Source of the DNA: RGIG1902 sp034926865
Lineage (GTDB): Bacteria; Bacillota; Clostridia; Oscillospirales; Butyricicoccaceae
Assembly: GCA_034926865.1 (NCBI GenBank)
Contig: JAYFQP010000020.1
Location: 34,449 to 98,448 of the forward strand
DNA length: 64,000 bases
Reading direction: 5' to 3'
The notes beneath the pieces were generated by a model. That model did not search any database. It was not told the DNA's origin and saw nothing but the letters and a program-made list of their open reading frames with translations. Of the stretch, positions 6,664 to 14,696 are shown piece by piece. The position numbers were made by a program, and so were the translations under genes. The number at the start of each line of letters is the position of its first letter. Position 1 is the stretch's first letter.

Positions 6664-9603
6664 ATGGCTCAAAAAAAGAGATCCCTCGGTATTGATATTG
6701 GTTCAACCACTACTAAGCTTGTGCTGATGGATGGAAGTCATATTATTTACGAAAAGTACGAGAGGCATCTTTCTCGGGCAAGACAGTCTACGCTGTCAAT
6801 GCTTCGAGAGATAGAGACACTGCTTCAGGAAGAGGACTTTACTGTGGCTATCTCGGGCTCTGCAGGCATGGGGCTTGCAGAAGTATTGGGAATAGATTTT
6901 GTTCAGGAGGTCTATGCCACTGGTGAGGTTATACATAAGCTTGCGCCTGATACAGGAGTGGTTATAGAGCTTGGCGGAGAGGATGCAAAGGTAATTTTCT
7001 TTGCAGGAGGAACAGATCAGCGCATGAATGGTTCATGTGCCGGAGGAACAGGCGCATTTATCGATCAAATGGCAGCGCTTTTAAATCTTACGGTTGACGA
7101 GATGGATAAGGAAAGCCTTAAGGCCGAGAGGATATATCCTATTGCCTCACGCTGTGGAGTCTTTGCAAAAACAGATATTCAGCCTCTGCTGAACCAGGGA
7201 GCAAGCAAGGCGGATGTTGCCGCCAGCATATATCAGGCGGTTGTCAACCAGACAATAACAGGGCTTATTCAAGGCAGGCGAATAGAGGGACGAGTAATGT
7301 TCCTTGGTGGTCCGCTTCACTATTGTCTTGGTCTGAGAAAGCGCTTTTGCGAGACACTCGGCCTTGATGATCAAACATCGGTATTTCCTCAGTATGATCG
7401 GTTTGCGGTTGCTATGGGCGCGGCAATGTATTCATCTTCCGCGGAGCCTGTTTCCTATGAGAGCCTTATCAGCCGTTTTGAAAGAGGCATAATGACATCA
7501 TCCGCCACATATGATCGTCTTCCTCCGCTGTTTGACAGTGAGGACGAATATCTTAAGTTCAGCCTCCGCCATGCTGAGTCATCCGTTGATTATGATGATG
7601 CTAAAAAATATAATGGAAGAGCCTGGCTTGGCATAGACTGTGGCAGCACAACTACAAAGCTTGTTCTTATCTCAGAAGATAAATCTATTCTTTATTCGTA
7701 TTATGGAGCTAACAAAGGAAGCCCGGTGTCAATAGTTTTAGATCAGCTAAAGATTATAAGGCAGCTTTGCGATGGCCGAATATCTATCTGTGGAAGCTCT
7801 GTCACAGGCTACGGAGAGGATCTTATTAAACATGCGTTCCATGTGGACGAGGGCGTTGTGGAGACGATAGCGCATTATACTGCGGCAAGGTATTTTCAGC
7901 CGGATGTAGACTTTATCCTTGATATAGGCGGCCAGGATATAAAATGCTTCCGTATAAGAAACGGGGCTATAGACAGCATCATGCTCAATGAGGCGTGCTC
8001 ATCGGGCTGCGGATCATTTATAGAGACCTTTGCCAAATCTATGGGCTATGGTGTGGCCGAGTTTGCAAGGCTTGGTCTTTTTAGTAAAGCACCCGTGAAT
8101 CTTGGGTCTCGATGCACTGTTTTTATGAACTCCTCTGTAAAGCAGGCGCAGAAGGATGGGGCATCGGTAGAGGACATTTCCGCAGGCCTGTCGGTCAGCG
8201 TAGTAAAAAATGCTATTTACAAAGTTATAAGGGCATCATCTCCGGATGAGCTTGGCAGGTGTGTTGTTGTGCAGGGCGGAACATTTTATAATGACGCAGT
8301 GCTTAGAGCATTTGAAACTGAGCTTGGGGTGCCGGTCATAAGGCCGTCAATAGCAGGGCTTATGGGGGCATACGGTGCGGCGCTTCATGTCATGAAGAAT
8401 GAAACAAGTACCTTGCTTACACTTTCGCAGCTTGAGGCTTTTACTCACAGCACTTCATCTGCTGTTTGCCAGGGCTGTACCAACCATTGTCACTTGACTA
8501 TAAACAGGTTTTCGGATGGTAAAAGGTTTATATCAGGCAACCAGTGTCAAAAAGGGGCGGGAGGAGATGCACAGGAGGATATACCCAATCTTCATGCATG
8601 GAAGCGGAAATATCTTGAAGGCTTAAAACCCATTCCCGGCAAAAGAGGGAAGATAGGCATACCAATGGCTCTTTCCATATACGAGCTTGCTCCGTTATGG
8701 CATGGGATTTTCACCTCGCTTGGGTATGAGGTCGTCTTTTCTCCGTTTTCTAACCGCAGGACGTATGAAAAAGGGCAGTTTACGATTCCCTCGGATACAG
8801 CCTGTTATCCCGCAAAGATAATGCATGGGCATATTATTGAGCTTTTTGAAATGGGTATCGGTAGGATTTTTTATCCCAGTCTTTCTTATAATGTAGATGA
8901 GCATATGGGAGACAACCATTTTAATTGTCCTGTGGTGGCATATTATGGTGAGCTTCTTAACGGCAATATGGAACAGCTTAATTCGAATAACTTTCTGTAC
9001 CCGTTTCTAAGCATAGACAGCCCAAGAGCATTGGCTAAAACACTTTATCCATGCCTTAATAAAACCGATAATACGATTACTAAGAGAGAAATGATGCGTG
9101 CCGTTAAAGCAGGGTTTAAAGCATATAAAACATATACTGATTTACTCCATAAAGAAGGGGAAAAAGCCATAGCCTTTGCAAGGGCAAAGGGCATGAGGAT
9201 AATGGTGCTTGCAGGAAGACCTTATCATATAGATCCCGAAATAGGCCATGGTATCGATAAATTGGCTAATTCGCTGGGATTTTGTGTAGTAAGCGAAGAC
9301 AGCATATGTCATCTTGCCCCTATGCAGTATGTCAAGGTGCTTGACCAGTGGACTTTCCACGGCAGGCTCTACAGGGCGGCAAGATATGCCGCCGAGCACG
9401 AGGATACCGAGCTTGTTCAGCTTGTATCTTTCGGATGCGGAGTCGATGCCATAACCACCGATGAGGTACGGTCAATACTTGAAGATAAGCATCGTTATTA
9501 CACCCAGATAAAAATTGATGAGATAACTAACCTTGGCTCTGTAAAGATTCGGCTTCGCAGCCTGATTGGAGCGCTTGAGGAGGGGAATAAGCATGCAGGA
9601 TAA
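6664..9603 (+). CDS. 2-hydroxyacyl-CoA dehydratase activase-like protein (two BadF/HgdC domains plus DUF2229)
   Basis: 979 residues. Two ASKHA-fold activase domains lie in tandem: residues about 6-258 (LGIDIGSTTTKLVLMDG) and about 320-580 (LGIDCGSTTTKLVLI). Each keeps the cysteines that hold the bridging [4Fe-4S] cluster in HgdC: Cys125 and Cys164 in the first (GSCAGGTGAF, SRCGVFAKTD), Cys445 and Cys484 in the second (EACSSGCGSF, GSRCTVF). The C-terminal third (from about 672) matches the CoA-enzyme-activase DUF2229 region. HgdC-type proteins drive ATP-dependent electron injection into dehydratases. In many Clostridia this is one protein of about 1400 residues; here the HgdB-like part is a separate gene overlapping by 11 bp. 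The substrate is unknown. Confidence 0.9.
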   Translation: MAQKKRSLGIDIGSTTTKLVLMDGSHIIYEKYERHLSRARQSTLSMLREIETLLQEEDFTVAISGSAGMGLAEVLGIDFVQEVYATGEVIHKLAPDTGVVIELGGEDAKVIFFAGGTDQRMNGSCAGGTGAFIDQMAALLNLTVDEMDKESLKAERIYPIASRCGVFAKTDIQPLLNQGASKADVAASIYQAVVNQTITGLIQGRRIEGRVMFLGGPLHYCLGLRKRFCETLGLDDQTSVFPQYDRFAVAMGAAMYSSSAEPVSYESLISRFERGIMTSSATYDRLPPLFDSEDEYLKFSLRHAESSVDYDDAKKYNGRAWLGIDCGSTTTKLVLISEDKSILYSYYGANKGSPVSIVLDQLKIIRQLCDGRISICGSSVTGYGEDLIKHAFHVDEGVVETIAHYTAARYFQPDVDFILDIGGQDIKCFRIRNGAIDSIMLNEACSSGCGSFIETFAKSMGYGVAEFARLGLFSKAPVNLGSRCTVFMNSSVKQAQKDGASVEDISAGLSVSVVKNAIYKVIRASSPDELGRCVVVQGGTFYNDAVLRAFETELGVPVIRPSIAGLMGAYGAALHVMKNETSTLLTLSQLEAFTHSTSSAVCQGCTNHCHLTINRFSDGKRFISGNQCQKGAGGDAQEDIPNLHAWKRKYLEGLKPIPGKRGKIGIPMALSIYELAPLWHGIFTSLGYEVVFSPFSNRRTYEKGQFTIPSDTACYPAKIMHGHIIELFEMGIGRIFYPSLSYNVDEHMGDNHFNCPVVAYYGELLNGNMEQLNSNNFLYPFLSIDSPRALAKTLYPCLNKTDNTITKREMMRAVKAGFKAYKTYTDLLHKEGEKAIAFARAKGMRIMVLAGRPYHIDPEIGHGIDKLANSLGFCVVSEDSICHLAPMQYVKVLDQWTFHGRLYRAARYAAEHEDTELVQLVSFGCGVDAITTDEVRSILEDKHRYYTQIKIDEITNLGSVKIRLRSLIGALEEGNKHAG

Positions 9604-10906
9604 AACATTTGTGCCATTTACAAAGAAAATGAAAAAGGAATATACTATCCTTGTGCCTGATATGCTTCCCATGCACTTTAAGCTGATACGCAGCGTGCTG
9701 AAAACATATGGGTACAATGTAGAGCTTTTAGAGGGTGACGGGCCTGAAATCGCGGAAACGGGCCTAAAGTATGTGCATAACGATACATGCTATCCCGCGA
9801 TCCTCGTTGTAGGGCAATTTATGCAGGCTTTGCTCTCTGGAAAATATGACCCATCGAAAACCGCGCTGATAATGTTTCAGACGGGGGGAGGCTGCCGAGC
9901 ATCCAACTATCTTTCACTTATCAGAAAGGCTCTTAAAAAAGCGGATATGGAATATGTACCGGTCATCTCCTTTACTTTTACGGGTATTGAAAAGCATCCG
10001 GGGTTCAAGCTGGCTTTGCCGGTTCTTCATGCTATGCTTTACGCAATACTTTATGCCGATTTGCTTATGAGCCTTGTCAATCAAATTAAGCCATATGAAC
10101 TCCATAAGGGCGATGCCGAAACTCTTGCCGCCTACTGGACAGAGCGCCTTGGCAGGGAGATGGGGTCCGGAAGCAAAATACGCTATAAGCAGGTGCTGGA
10201 AAATTACCGTTTGCTGCTCCAAGATTTTGGTAAGATACCTATCGAAAAACGTGAGACGGTTAAGGTAGGCGTTGTAGGCGAGATATTTGTCAAGTATTCT
10301 CCTCTTGGGAATAATCATCTCGAGCAGTTTCTAGTAAACGAGGGAGCTGAGGTAGTAGTACCGGGGCTGCTGGACTTTTTGCTGTACTGCGTTTATGATT
10401 CCATTATGGAATACAAGTTCTATGGAAAGAAAGCATTTATCTATCCAGCAGTGAGGTTTGTCTATAACTTTTTGTGCCGCAAAAAGCAAGATATAATAAA
10501 TCTTGTGAGATCGCACGGGGGGTTTAAGCCGTGGACGTCTTTCCCTGACATTCTTAAGCTGGCCGACGGTTATATAAGCACTGGGGTGAATATGGGTGAA
10601 GGCTGGCTTCTTACTGCCGAGATGCTGGAGCTTGCCGAGTCGGGCTGCAAAAATATTGTTTGCACACAGCCCTTCGGCTGCTTGCCGAATCATATCTGCG
10701 GTAAGGGTATGATGAAGCCTATTAAAGAGAAAAACCCTGATGTCAATATAGTAGCTATTGATTATGACGCGGGTGCAAGCCGGGTAAATCAGGAAAACCG
10801 GCTGAAACTGATGCTCTTTAATGCCAAAAGAAATATGCAAAAGCAAGATGTACCGAAAAAAGAGGTATTGCCACGCCAAAAGGTTGTGCAGGTGGCAGGG
10901 CAGTAG
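9593..10906 (+). CDS. 2-hydroxyacyl-CoA dehydratase subunit B-like protein (split C-terminal part of activase fusion)
   Basis: About 437 residues from the ATG at 9593, with GAGGAGGGG just upstream and an 11-bp overlap with the activase gene. The sequence has the HgdB/BcrB-like layout, with cysteines in DTCYPAILVVGQF, TGGGCRASNY and CTQPFGCLPNHICGKGM that could ligate an iron-sulfur cluster. It corresponds to the C-terminal portion of the long activase/dehydratase fusion of clostridia. No CoA-transferase, dehydrogenase or acyl-CoA gene is nearby, so the reaction cannot be inferred from context. Confidence 0.85.
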   Translation: MQDKTFVPFTKKMKKEYTILVPDMLPMHFKLIRSVLKTYGYNVELLEGDGPEIAETGLKYVHNDTCYPAILVVGQFMQALLSGKYDPSKTALIMFQTGGGCRASNYLSLIRKALKKADMEYVPVISFTFTGIEKHPGFKLALPVLHAMLYAILYADLLMSLVNQIKPYELHKGDAETLAAYWTERLGREMGSGSKIRYKQVLENYRLLLQDFGKIPIEKRETVKVGVVGEIFVKYSPLGNNHLEQFLVNEGAEVVVPGLLDFLLYCVYDSIMEYKFYGKKAFIYPAVRFVYNFLCRKKQDIINLVRSHGGFKPWTSFPDILKLADGYISTGVNMGEGWLLTAEMLELAESGCKNIVCTQPFGCLPNHICGKGMMKPIKEKNPDVNIVAIDYDAGASRVNQENRLKLMLFNAKRNMQKQDVPKKEVLPRQKVVQVAGQ

Positions 10907-10940
10907 GCTAATGTTCTAAAAAATATTCTATAACAAAAAC

Positions 10941-10987
10941 AAAACTGCTTTTTCGGCAAATTTTTTGGCCGAACAGGCAGTTTTGAT
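10941..10987 (+). terminator. Terminator after the activase operon
   Basis: AAAACTGC (10941-10948) pairs with GCAGTTTT (10977-10984); an inner stem TTCGGC/GCCGAA (10952-10957 with 10968-10973) stabilises it. The terminal T-run is short. Confidence 0.65.
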
Positions 10988-11173
10988 CATTTGCTCCTGT
11001 ATGGGACAAAGCTTTAAAAAGGAAATAATGCTGGGTTGCAATAATTATATTAATAATATAAAATAGGTAGGGGATAAAGCCTTTATGCAATAAGCTTAAT
11101 GGCATGTAAATTGTTTCCTGAAATATGCCGGAACATTCGGTTATGTCAATACTTGAGAGAAGGATAAAAACTG

Positions 11174-12304
11174 ATGCCCACAGAAATCAAGGGAACAAGT
11201 GTCAGAAATTATGGAATAGATCTTTTGAAGATATTATCGATGCAGATGATAGTTTTTCTGCACATTTTGGGCGCAGGAGGAATACTTGCCAATCTTGAAG
11301 TGCTTACTTTTAAATATGAGCTTATGTGGCTTCTTGAAATAGCTTTCTTCTGTGCTGTTAACTGCTTTGCCTTGGCAACAGGGTATGTTATGGTTAACAT
11401 TCGATTCAAATATAATAGGATTATAAGTTTGTGGCTCCATGTAATCTACTATACTCTCGGAATAACCCTTATTTTCTGGCTTTTTGTTCCGGGGACTGTG
11501 GGGCTTAAGCAGTGGCTATGGGGGCTTTTTCCGGTAACCTATCTGCAATACTGGTACTTTACGGCTTATTTCGCCATGTTCTTCTTTATACCGTTTTTCA
11601 ATAAGCTTATAGACGCGATAGATAAAAAGATGCTTCAGAAGCTGATAGTGACAGCGGTTATGATATTCTCCGTAATGACCATCGTTGCCAGGAATGATAT
11701 TTTCAGGATACATGATGGCTACAGTATGATTTGGCTGTCAACGCTGTATTTTATAGGGGCATATTTTAAACGGTACCCGATGAAGCGAAGATTGTCGTTT
11801 TGGGCAAGCATGGCCGGATACGGATTCATGGTTCTTTTGACGTGGCTTAGCAAGTTCGCTGTGCAATATTTGGGCCAGAGGCTTCTGGGAGGGGAGCGGG
11901 TAGGCGGTATGCTTGTCAATTATGTTTCCCCCACAATGCTGGCTGCAGCTGTGTTTCTTTTGCTGGCGTTTGCCCAGCTTGAGTTTAAATCGTCGATTGC
12001 AAAAAAGCTCATAATTTTTTTTGCTCCCATGTCTTTCAGCGTATACCTTATACATTGCCATCCACTAATATGGTGCTATGTTCTGACCGACAGGCTCATA
12101 GGTCTTACCTCGCTTTCTGCTCCAGTGCTTTTTGCCTCTGTGATAGGCATAGGGGCATTGGTCTATATAGCCTGTTCTTTAGTGGATACCATAAGGATAT
12201 TCCTTTTTGAAAAACTGAAAATAAACAAGTTTTGCATATGGCTTTCAAATCAGATATCTTTTCTTGCCAAAAGGATTTCAGAAAGCCTTGACGGCATATT
12301 TTGA
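11174..12304 (+). CDS. Acyltransferase 3 (OafA-like) membrane acyltransferase
   Basis: 376 residues and about ten hydrophobic segments. The start RNYGIDLLKILSMQMIVFLH carries the family's N-terminal D-x-L and the helix-1 His; SVYLIHCHPLIWCYV near residue 290 is the typical C-terminal helix. Members move acyl (often acetyl) groups onto cell-surface glycans, peptidoglycan or membrane lipids. The ATG follows GAGAAGGA. The GNAT and phosphatase genes follow at 16 and 10 bp, suggesting one transcript. The acceptor is unknown. Confidence 0.88.
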   Translation: MPTEIKGTSVRNYGIDLLKILSMQMIVFLHILGAGGILANLEVLTFKYELMWLLEIAFFCAVNCFALATGYVMVNIRFKYNRIISLWLHVIYYTLGITLIFWLFVPGTVGLKQWLWGLFPVTYLQYWYFTAYFAMFFFIPFFNKLIDAIDKKMLQKLIVTAVMIFSVMTIVARNDIFRIHDGYSMIWLSTLYFIGAYFKRYPMKRRLSFWASMAGYGFMVLLTWLSKFAVQYLGQRLLGGERVGGMLVNYVSPTMLAAAVFLLLAFAQLEFKSSIAKKLIIFFAPMSFSVYLIHCHPLIWCYVLTDRLIGLTSLSAPVLFASVIGIGALVYIACSLVDTIRIFLFEKLKINKFCIWLSNQISFLAKRISESLDGIF

Positions 12305-12320
12305 TCTGTGGGGAAAACAA

Positions 12321-12848
12321 ATGAAAAGAATACGGATAAATGATATAAACGACGAATTGTTTGAAGATGCATGGAAGCTTTATTGCGAAAGCTTTCCGCT
12401 AAATGAGCAGAGGGCATTGGATGACCAAAAAAATGCCATGATGCAGGAGGATTATCATTTTGAAGCGCTTGTTCAGGCAGGCCGGTTTATTGGAATATTG
12501 CTTTACTGGGAACAGTCAGGTTTTATATTCGTTGAACATTTTGCAATAGCGTCTAATATGAGAAGCGGAGGCTTAGGTACAAAGGTAATGGGGCTGCTTC
12601 TTGAAAATCAAAAGGCTGTAATACTTGAAATAGAGCCTGTCAGCGATGAACAATCCGAAAAAAGGCTTAACTTTTATGCACGTCTTGGCTTTTTAAAAAA
12701 TAATTTTATGCATATTCAGCCTCCTTTCAGGAGACAGTTTACAGGCCATAGGCTTGAACTTATGTCCTATCCGGAGAAATTAAACATAGAGATATATAAT
12801 GAATTTGCTATATATTTTCATAACAGGGTAATGGAATTTTCCGAATAA
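12321..12848 (+). CDS. GNAT family N-acetyltransferase
   Basis: 175 residues from the ATG at 12321 (GGGGA 6 nt upstream). The acetyl-CoA pyrophosphate-binding motif is visible as NMRSGGLGTKVMGLLLE, near residue 80, followed by the beta-5 strand AVILEIEPV and the FYARLGF helix typical of the fold. It is an acyl-CoA-dependent acetyltransferase of unknown substrate. It sits 16 bp after the membrane acyltransferase and 10 bp before a histidine phosphatase. Confidence 0.85.
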   Translation: MKRIRINDINDELFEDAWKLYCESFPLNEQRALDDQKNAMMQEDYHFEALVQAGRFIGILLYWEQSGFIFVEHFAIASNMRSGGLGTKVMGLLLENQKAVILEIEPVSDEQSEKRLNFYARLGFLKNNFMHIQPPFRRQFTGHRLELMSYPEKLNIEIYNEFAIYFHNRVMEFSE

Positions 12849-12858
12849 GGAGGGTCTC

Positions 12859-13422
12859 ATGAAAACAACCGTATATTTCCTAAGGCATGCTCAGTCTGAT
12901 AATTCTGTCAAAGACGATATGCTTCGTCCGCTGACGGGAAAAGGCCTGCATGACAGGCATAAGGTTACAGAATACCTGAGGGATAAGGCCATAGCGGCTG
13001 TTTACTCAAGCCCTTACCAAAGGGCTATTGATACTGTTCGGCCTCTTTCAGAGCTGCTTGGGCTTCGCGTTGTGACTGACTTTGGGTTCAGAGAGAGAGA
13101 TCTCGGAGACTCAGGGGAAATACCGAATTTTAAAAAGAGACAGTGGCTAGACAAGGATTTCAGCGCCCCTGGAGGGGAGAGCGTAAGACAGGTGCAGCAG
13201 AGGATTGTTACAGCGCTGAAGCCTTTGATCAAAAAGCACGAAGGACAAAGCATCGTGATTGGGTGCCATGGTATGGCAATGTGTGCGCTAACAAACTTTT
13301 TTGATGCTTCTTTTGAATACGAGGCGTACATTTCTGTCAGCGATATAATGCCCAGGATAGTTGAGCTGGTGTTTGAAGATGACAAATGTGTCTTGCTGAA
13401 ACAAATCGATACTTTTGAATGA
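12859..13422 (+). CDS. Histidine phosphatase (phosphoglycerate mutase-like) family protein
   Basis: 187 residues. The catalytic RHxx motif is present as FLRHAQS (Arg9, His10), the second arginine in SSPYQRAIDT, and the second His in IVIGCHGMAMC. The RHAQ variant of the usual RHGE is common in clostridial phosphatases that are not glycolytic mutases. Role unknown: a soluble phosphatase on small molecules is the safe call. Strong RBS (AAGGAGGGTCTC) upstream. The gene ends at a bidirectional terminator shared with the facing gntR gene. Confidence 0.87.
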   Translation: MKTTVYFLRHAQSDNSVKDDMLRPLTGKGLHDRHKVTEYLRDKAIAAVYSSPYQRAIDTVRPLSELLGLRVVTDFGFRERDLGDSGEIPNFKKRQWLDKDFSAPGGESVRQVQQRIVTALKPLIKKHEGQSIVIGCHGMAMCALTNFFDASFEYEAYISVSDIMPRIVELVFEDDKCVLLKQIDTFE

Positions 13423-13423
13423 T

Positions 13424-13457
13424 AAAAGCCTTGCGGATACATGTCCACAAGGCTTTT
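13424..13457. terminator. Bidirectional terminator between phosphatase and gntR genes
   Basis: AAAAGCCTTG (13424-13433) and CAAGGCTTTT (13448-13457) form a perfect 10-bp stem with T-runs on both strands. It serves two convergent genes. Confidence 0.9.
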
Positions 13458-13523
13458 ATACGTTAACAGAATAAATGGGTCAAGACGTCAGAAAAAGGCT
13501 TGTATTTACCGGTGTCATTAAGC

Positions 13524-14510
13524 TTATTTTTTGTTTTGAAGTCGTTGGTCGATAATCTCCTCTACGTGCTGCATTGAGCCGCGCCCGATCATATAGTCAA
13601 AGGTTATAATCTTTTTGCCGGAAGCGAGATATTCTTCAATCGCCGCTCCGCTGACGGATGGGTCGAGAAGCGGAAGGTCTGGCGAGACAATTACGGCGTC
13701 CAGCTTTTTCATGAACTTTATAGAATGCTGAACATCGGCTTCAAAGTATATAGGCAGGTTTTCATCTTTGCCCCTGAAAAGGGAATACTGCTGCGTTATT
13801 AGATTTGCAAACTTATTGCTTTGGCAGATTATGCCTACGCTGCAATCCTGCGGCAAAGTCGATATGCTGACAATAGTCTGGCGGCTTGGGGCAACGTCGA
13901 CGGCTATCGGCTTTATTCCCACTGGTCTTAAGCTTTTCTCAAGCTGTTCGTAATGGGTTATTGTCGTAAGCACAAGGTCATAGTCTGTAAGAAAATGGCC
14001 GGGATCGTCGTCGAGGATTATACTCTCTATAAGAAAAACTGATATGACGATGCCCGGGATATAGCTTAATTGGCGTTTGAATATCGAAAGCGATTCAGGA
14101 TTGCAGTCAACAAGAGCGATCCTGACAAGATGATCGGATGGGATGCGCTTAGCAAGGCTCATGCGTATCAAAAGCGAAATCTCTTTGCTGGAAAGGTTCC
14201 AGTGTTCAAGCTTATCAAGAGTCTGGGCGATAAGCTCCAGCGCCAGTTTTCGCTGTTCTGTGTCGTAAAGGCTCTTGTCATTATAAATATAGCTTCCGCT
14301 GCCCTGTATCATTTCTATTATATTATTGTCTGAAAGCTCGCGGTAAGCTTTTTGAACAGTTCCGCGGGCAACCAGCAGCTGGGAGGAAAGCTCTCGCTCG
14401 GTTGGAAGTCTGTCCCCTGGTTTGAGCTGACCATCCTTGATCTGAGCCAGCACTTGTTCTACGATCTGGCGGTATATCGGCCCTTTTCCGTCAAGTTCTA
14501 TTTTTAGCAT
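13524..14510 (-). CDS. GntR-family transcriptional regulator, probable regulator of the hut operon
   Basis: 328 residues from the ATG at 14510 (AGGTGG upstream). Residues about 1-75 form a GntR winged helix (GPIYRQIVEQVLAQIKDG, then PTERELSSQLLVARGTVQKA). The remaining 250 residues are not a UTRA domain; they look like alternating alpha/beta segments (VRIALVDCNPESLSIF, YDLVLTTITHYEQLEK, SVGIICQSN, KKLDAVIVSPDLP) and may be a ligand-sensing Rossmann-like domain. The gene is divergent from hutH, 186 bp apart, and both promoters carry the same CCAAT-type element just past the -10, pointing to control of hut and of itself. The effector could be urocanate, but that is inferred. Confidence 0.85.
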   Translation of the reverse strand: MLKIELDGKGPIYRQIVEQVLAQIKDGQLKPGDRLPTERELSSQLLVARGTVQKAYRELSDNNIIEMIQGSGSYIYNDKSLYDTEQRKLALELIAQTLDKLEHWNLSSKEISLLIRMSLAKRIPSDHLVRIALVDCNPESLSIFKRQLSYIPGIVISVFLIESIILDDDPGHFLTDYDLVLTTITHYEQLEKSLRPVGIKPIAVDVAPSRQTIVSISTLPQDCSVGIICQSNKFANLITQQYSLFRGKDENLPIYFEADVQHSIKFMKKLDAVIVSPDLPLLDPSVSGAAIEEYLASGKKIITFDYMIGRGSMQHVEEIIDQRLQNKK

Positions 14511-14538
14511 GATGCCACCTCGAAATTGGAATAGTTTT

Positions 14539-14567
14539 ATTGTAGCATTAAGCAGGCTTTGAGGCAA
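14539..14567 (-). promoter_or_regulatory. Promoter of gntR
   Basis: Minus-strand TTGCCT (14567-14562), 17-bp spacer, TACAAT (14544-14539), 28 bp before the ATG. Confidence 0.7.
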
Positions 14568-14612
14568 GAAGTAAGTTTAAATAGGGGATTGGACCATTTT
14601 AAGTTGAATCAA

Positions 14613-14641
14613 TTGACGGTTAAAGAGCATAAATGTATAAT
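14613..14641 (+). promoter_or_regulatory. Promoter of the hut operon
   Basis: TTGACG (14613-14618), 17-bp spacer, TATAAT (14636-14641). The start falls near 14648, on the first TATACCAAT repeat. Confidence 0.8.
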
Positions 14642-14696
14642 ATTAATATATACCAATAGGTGTGTCACTATACCAATTTGATAGGAGAGATAGGGA

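Larger units (their letters stand above)
14521..14677. promoter_or_regulatory. Repeated CCAAT-type elements in the hut/gntR divergent promoter region (putative operator)
   Basis: TATACCAAT occurs at 14649-14657 and again at 14669-14677, exactly 20 bp apart, between the hut -10 and hutH. On the other strand AAAACTATTCCAATTTCG (14521-14538) sits just past the -10 of gntR, and another CCAAT lies at 14588-14592. ACTATACCAATTTG and ACTATTCCAATTTC are nearly identical. Placement in both divergent transcripts suits repression and autorepression by the GntR protein. Confidence 0.6.
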
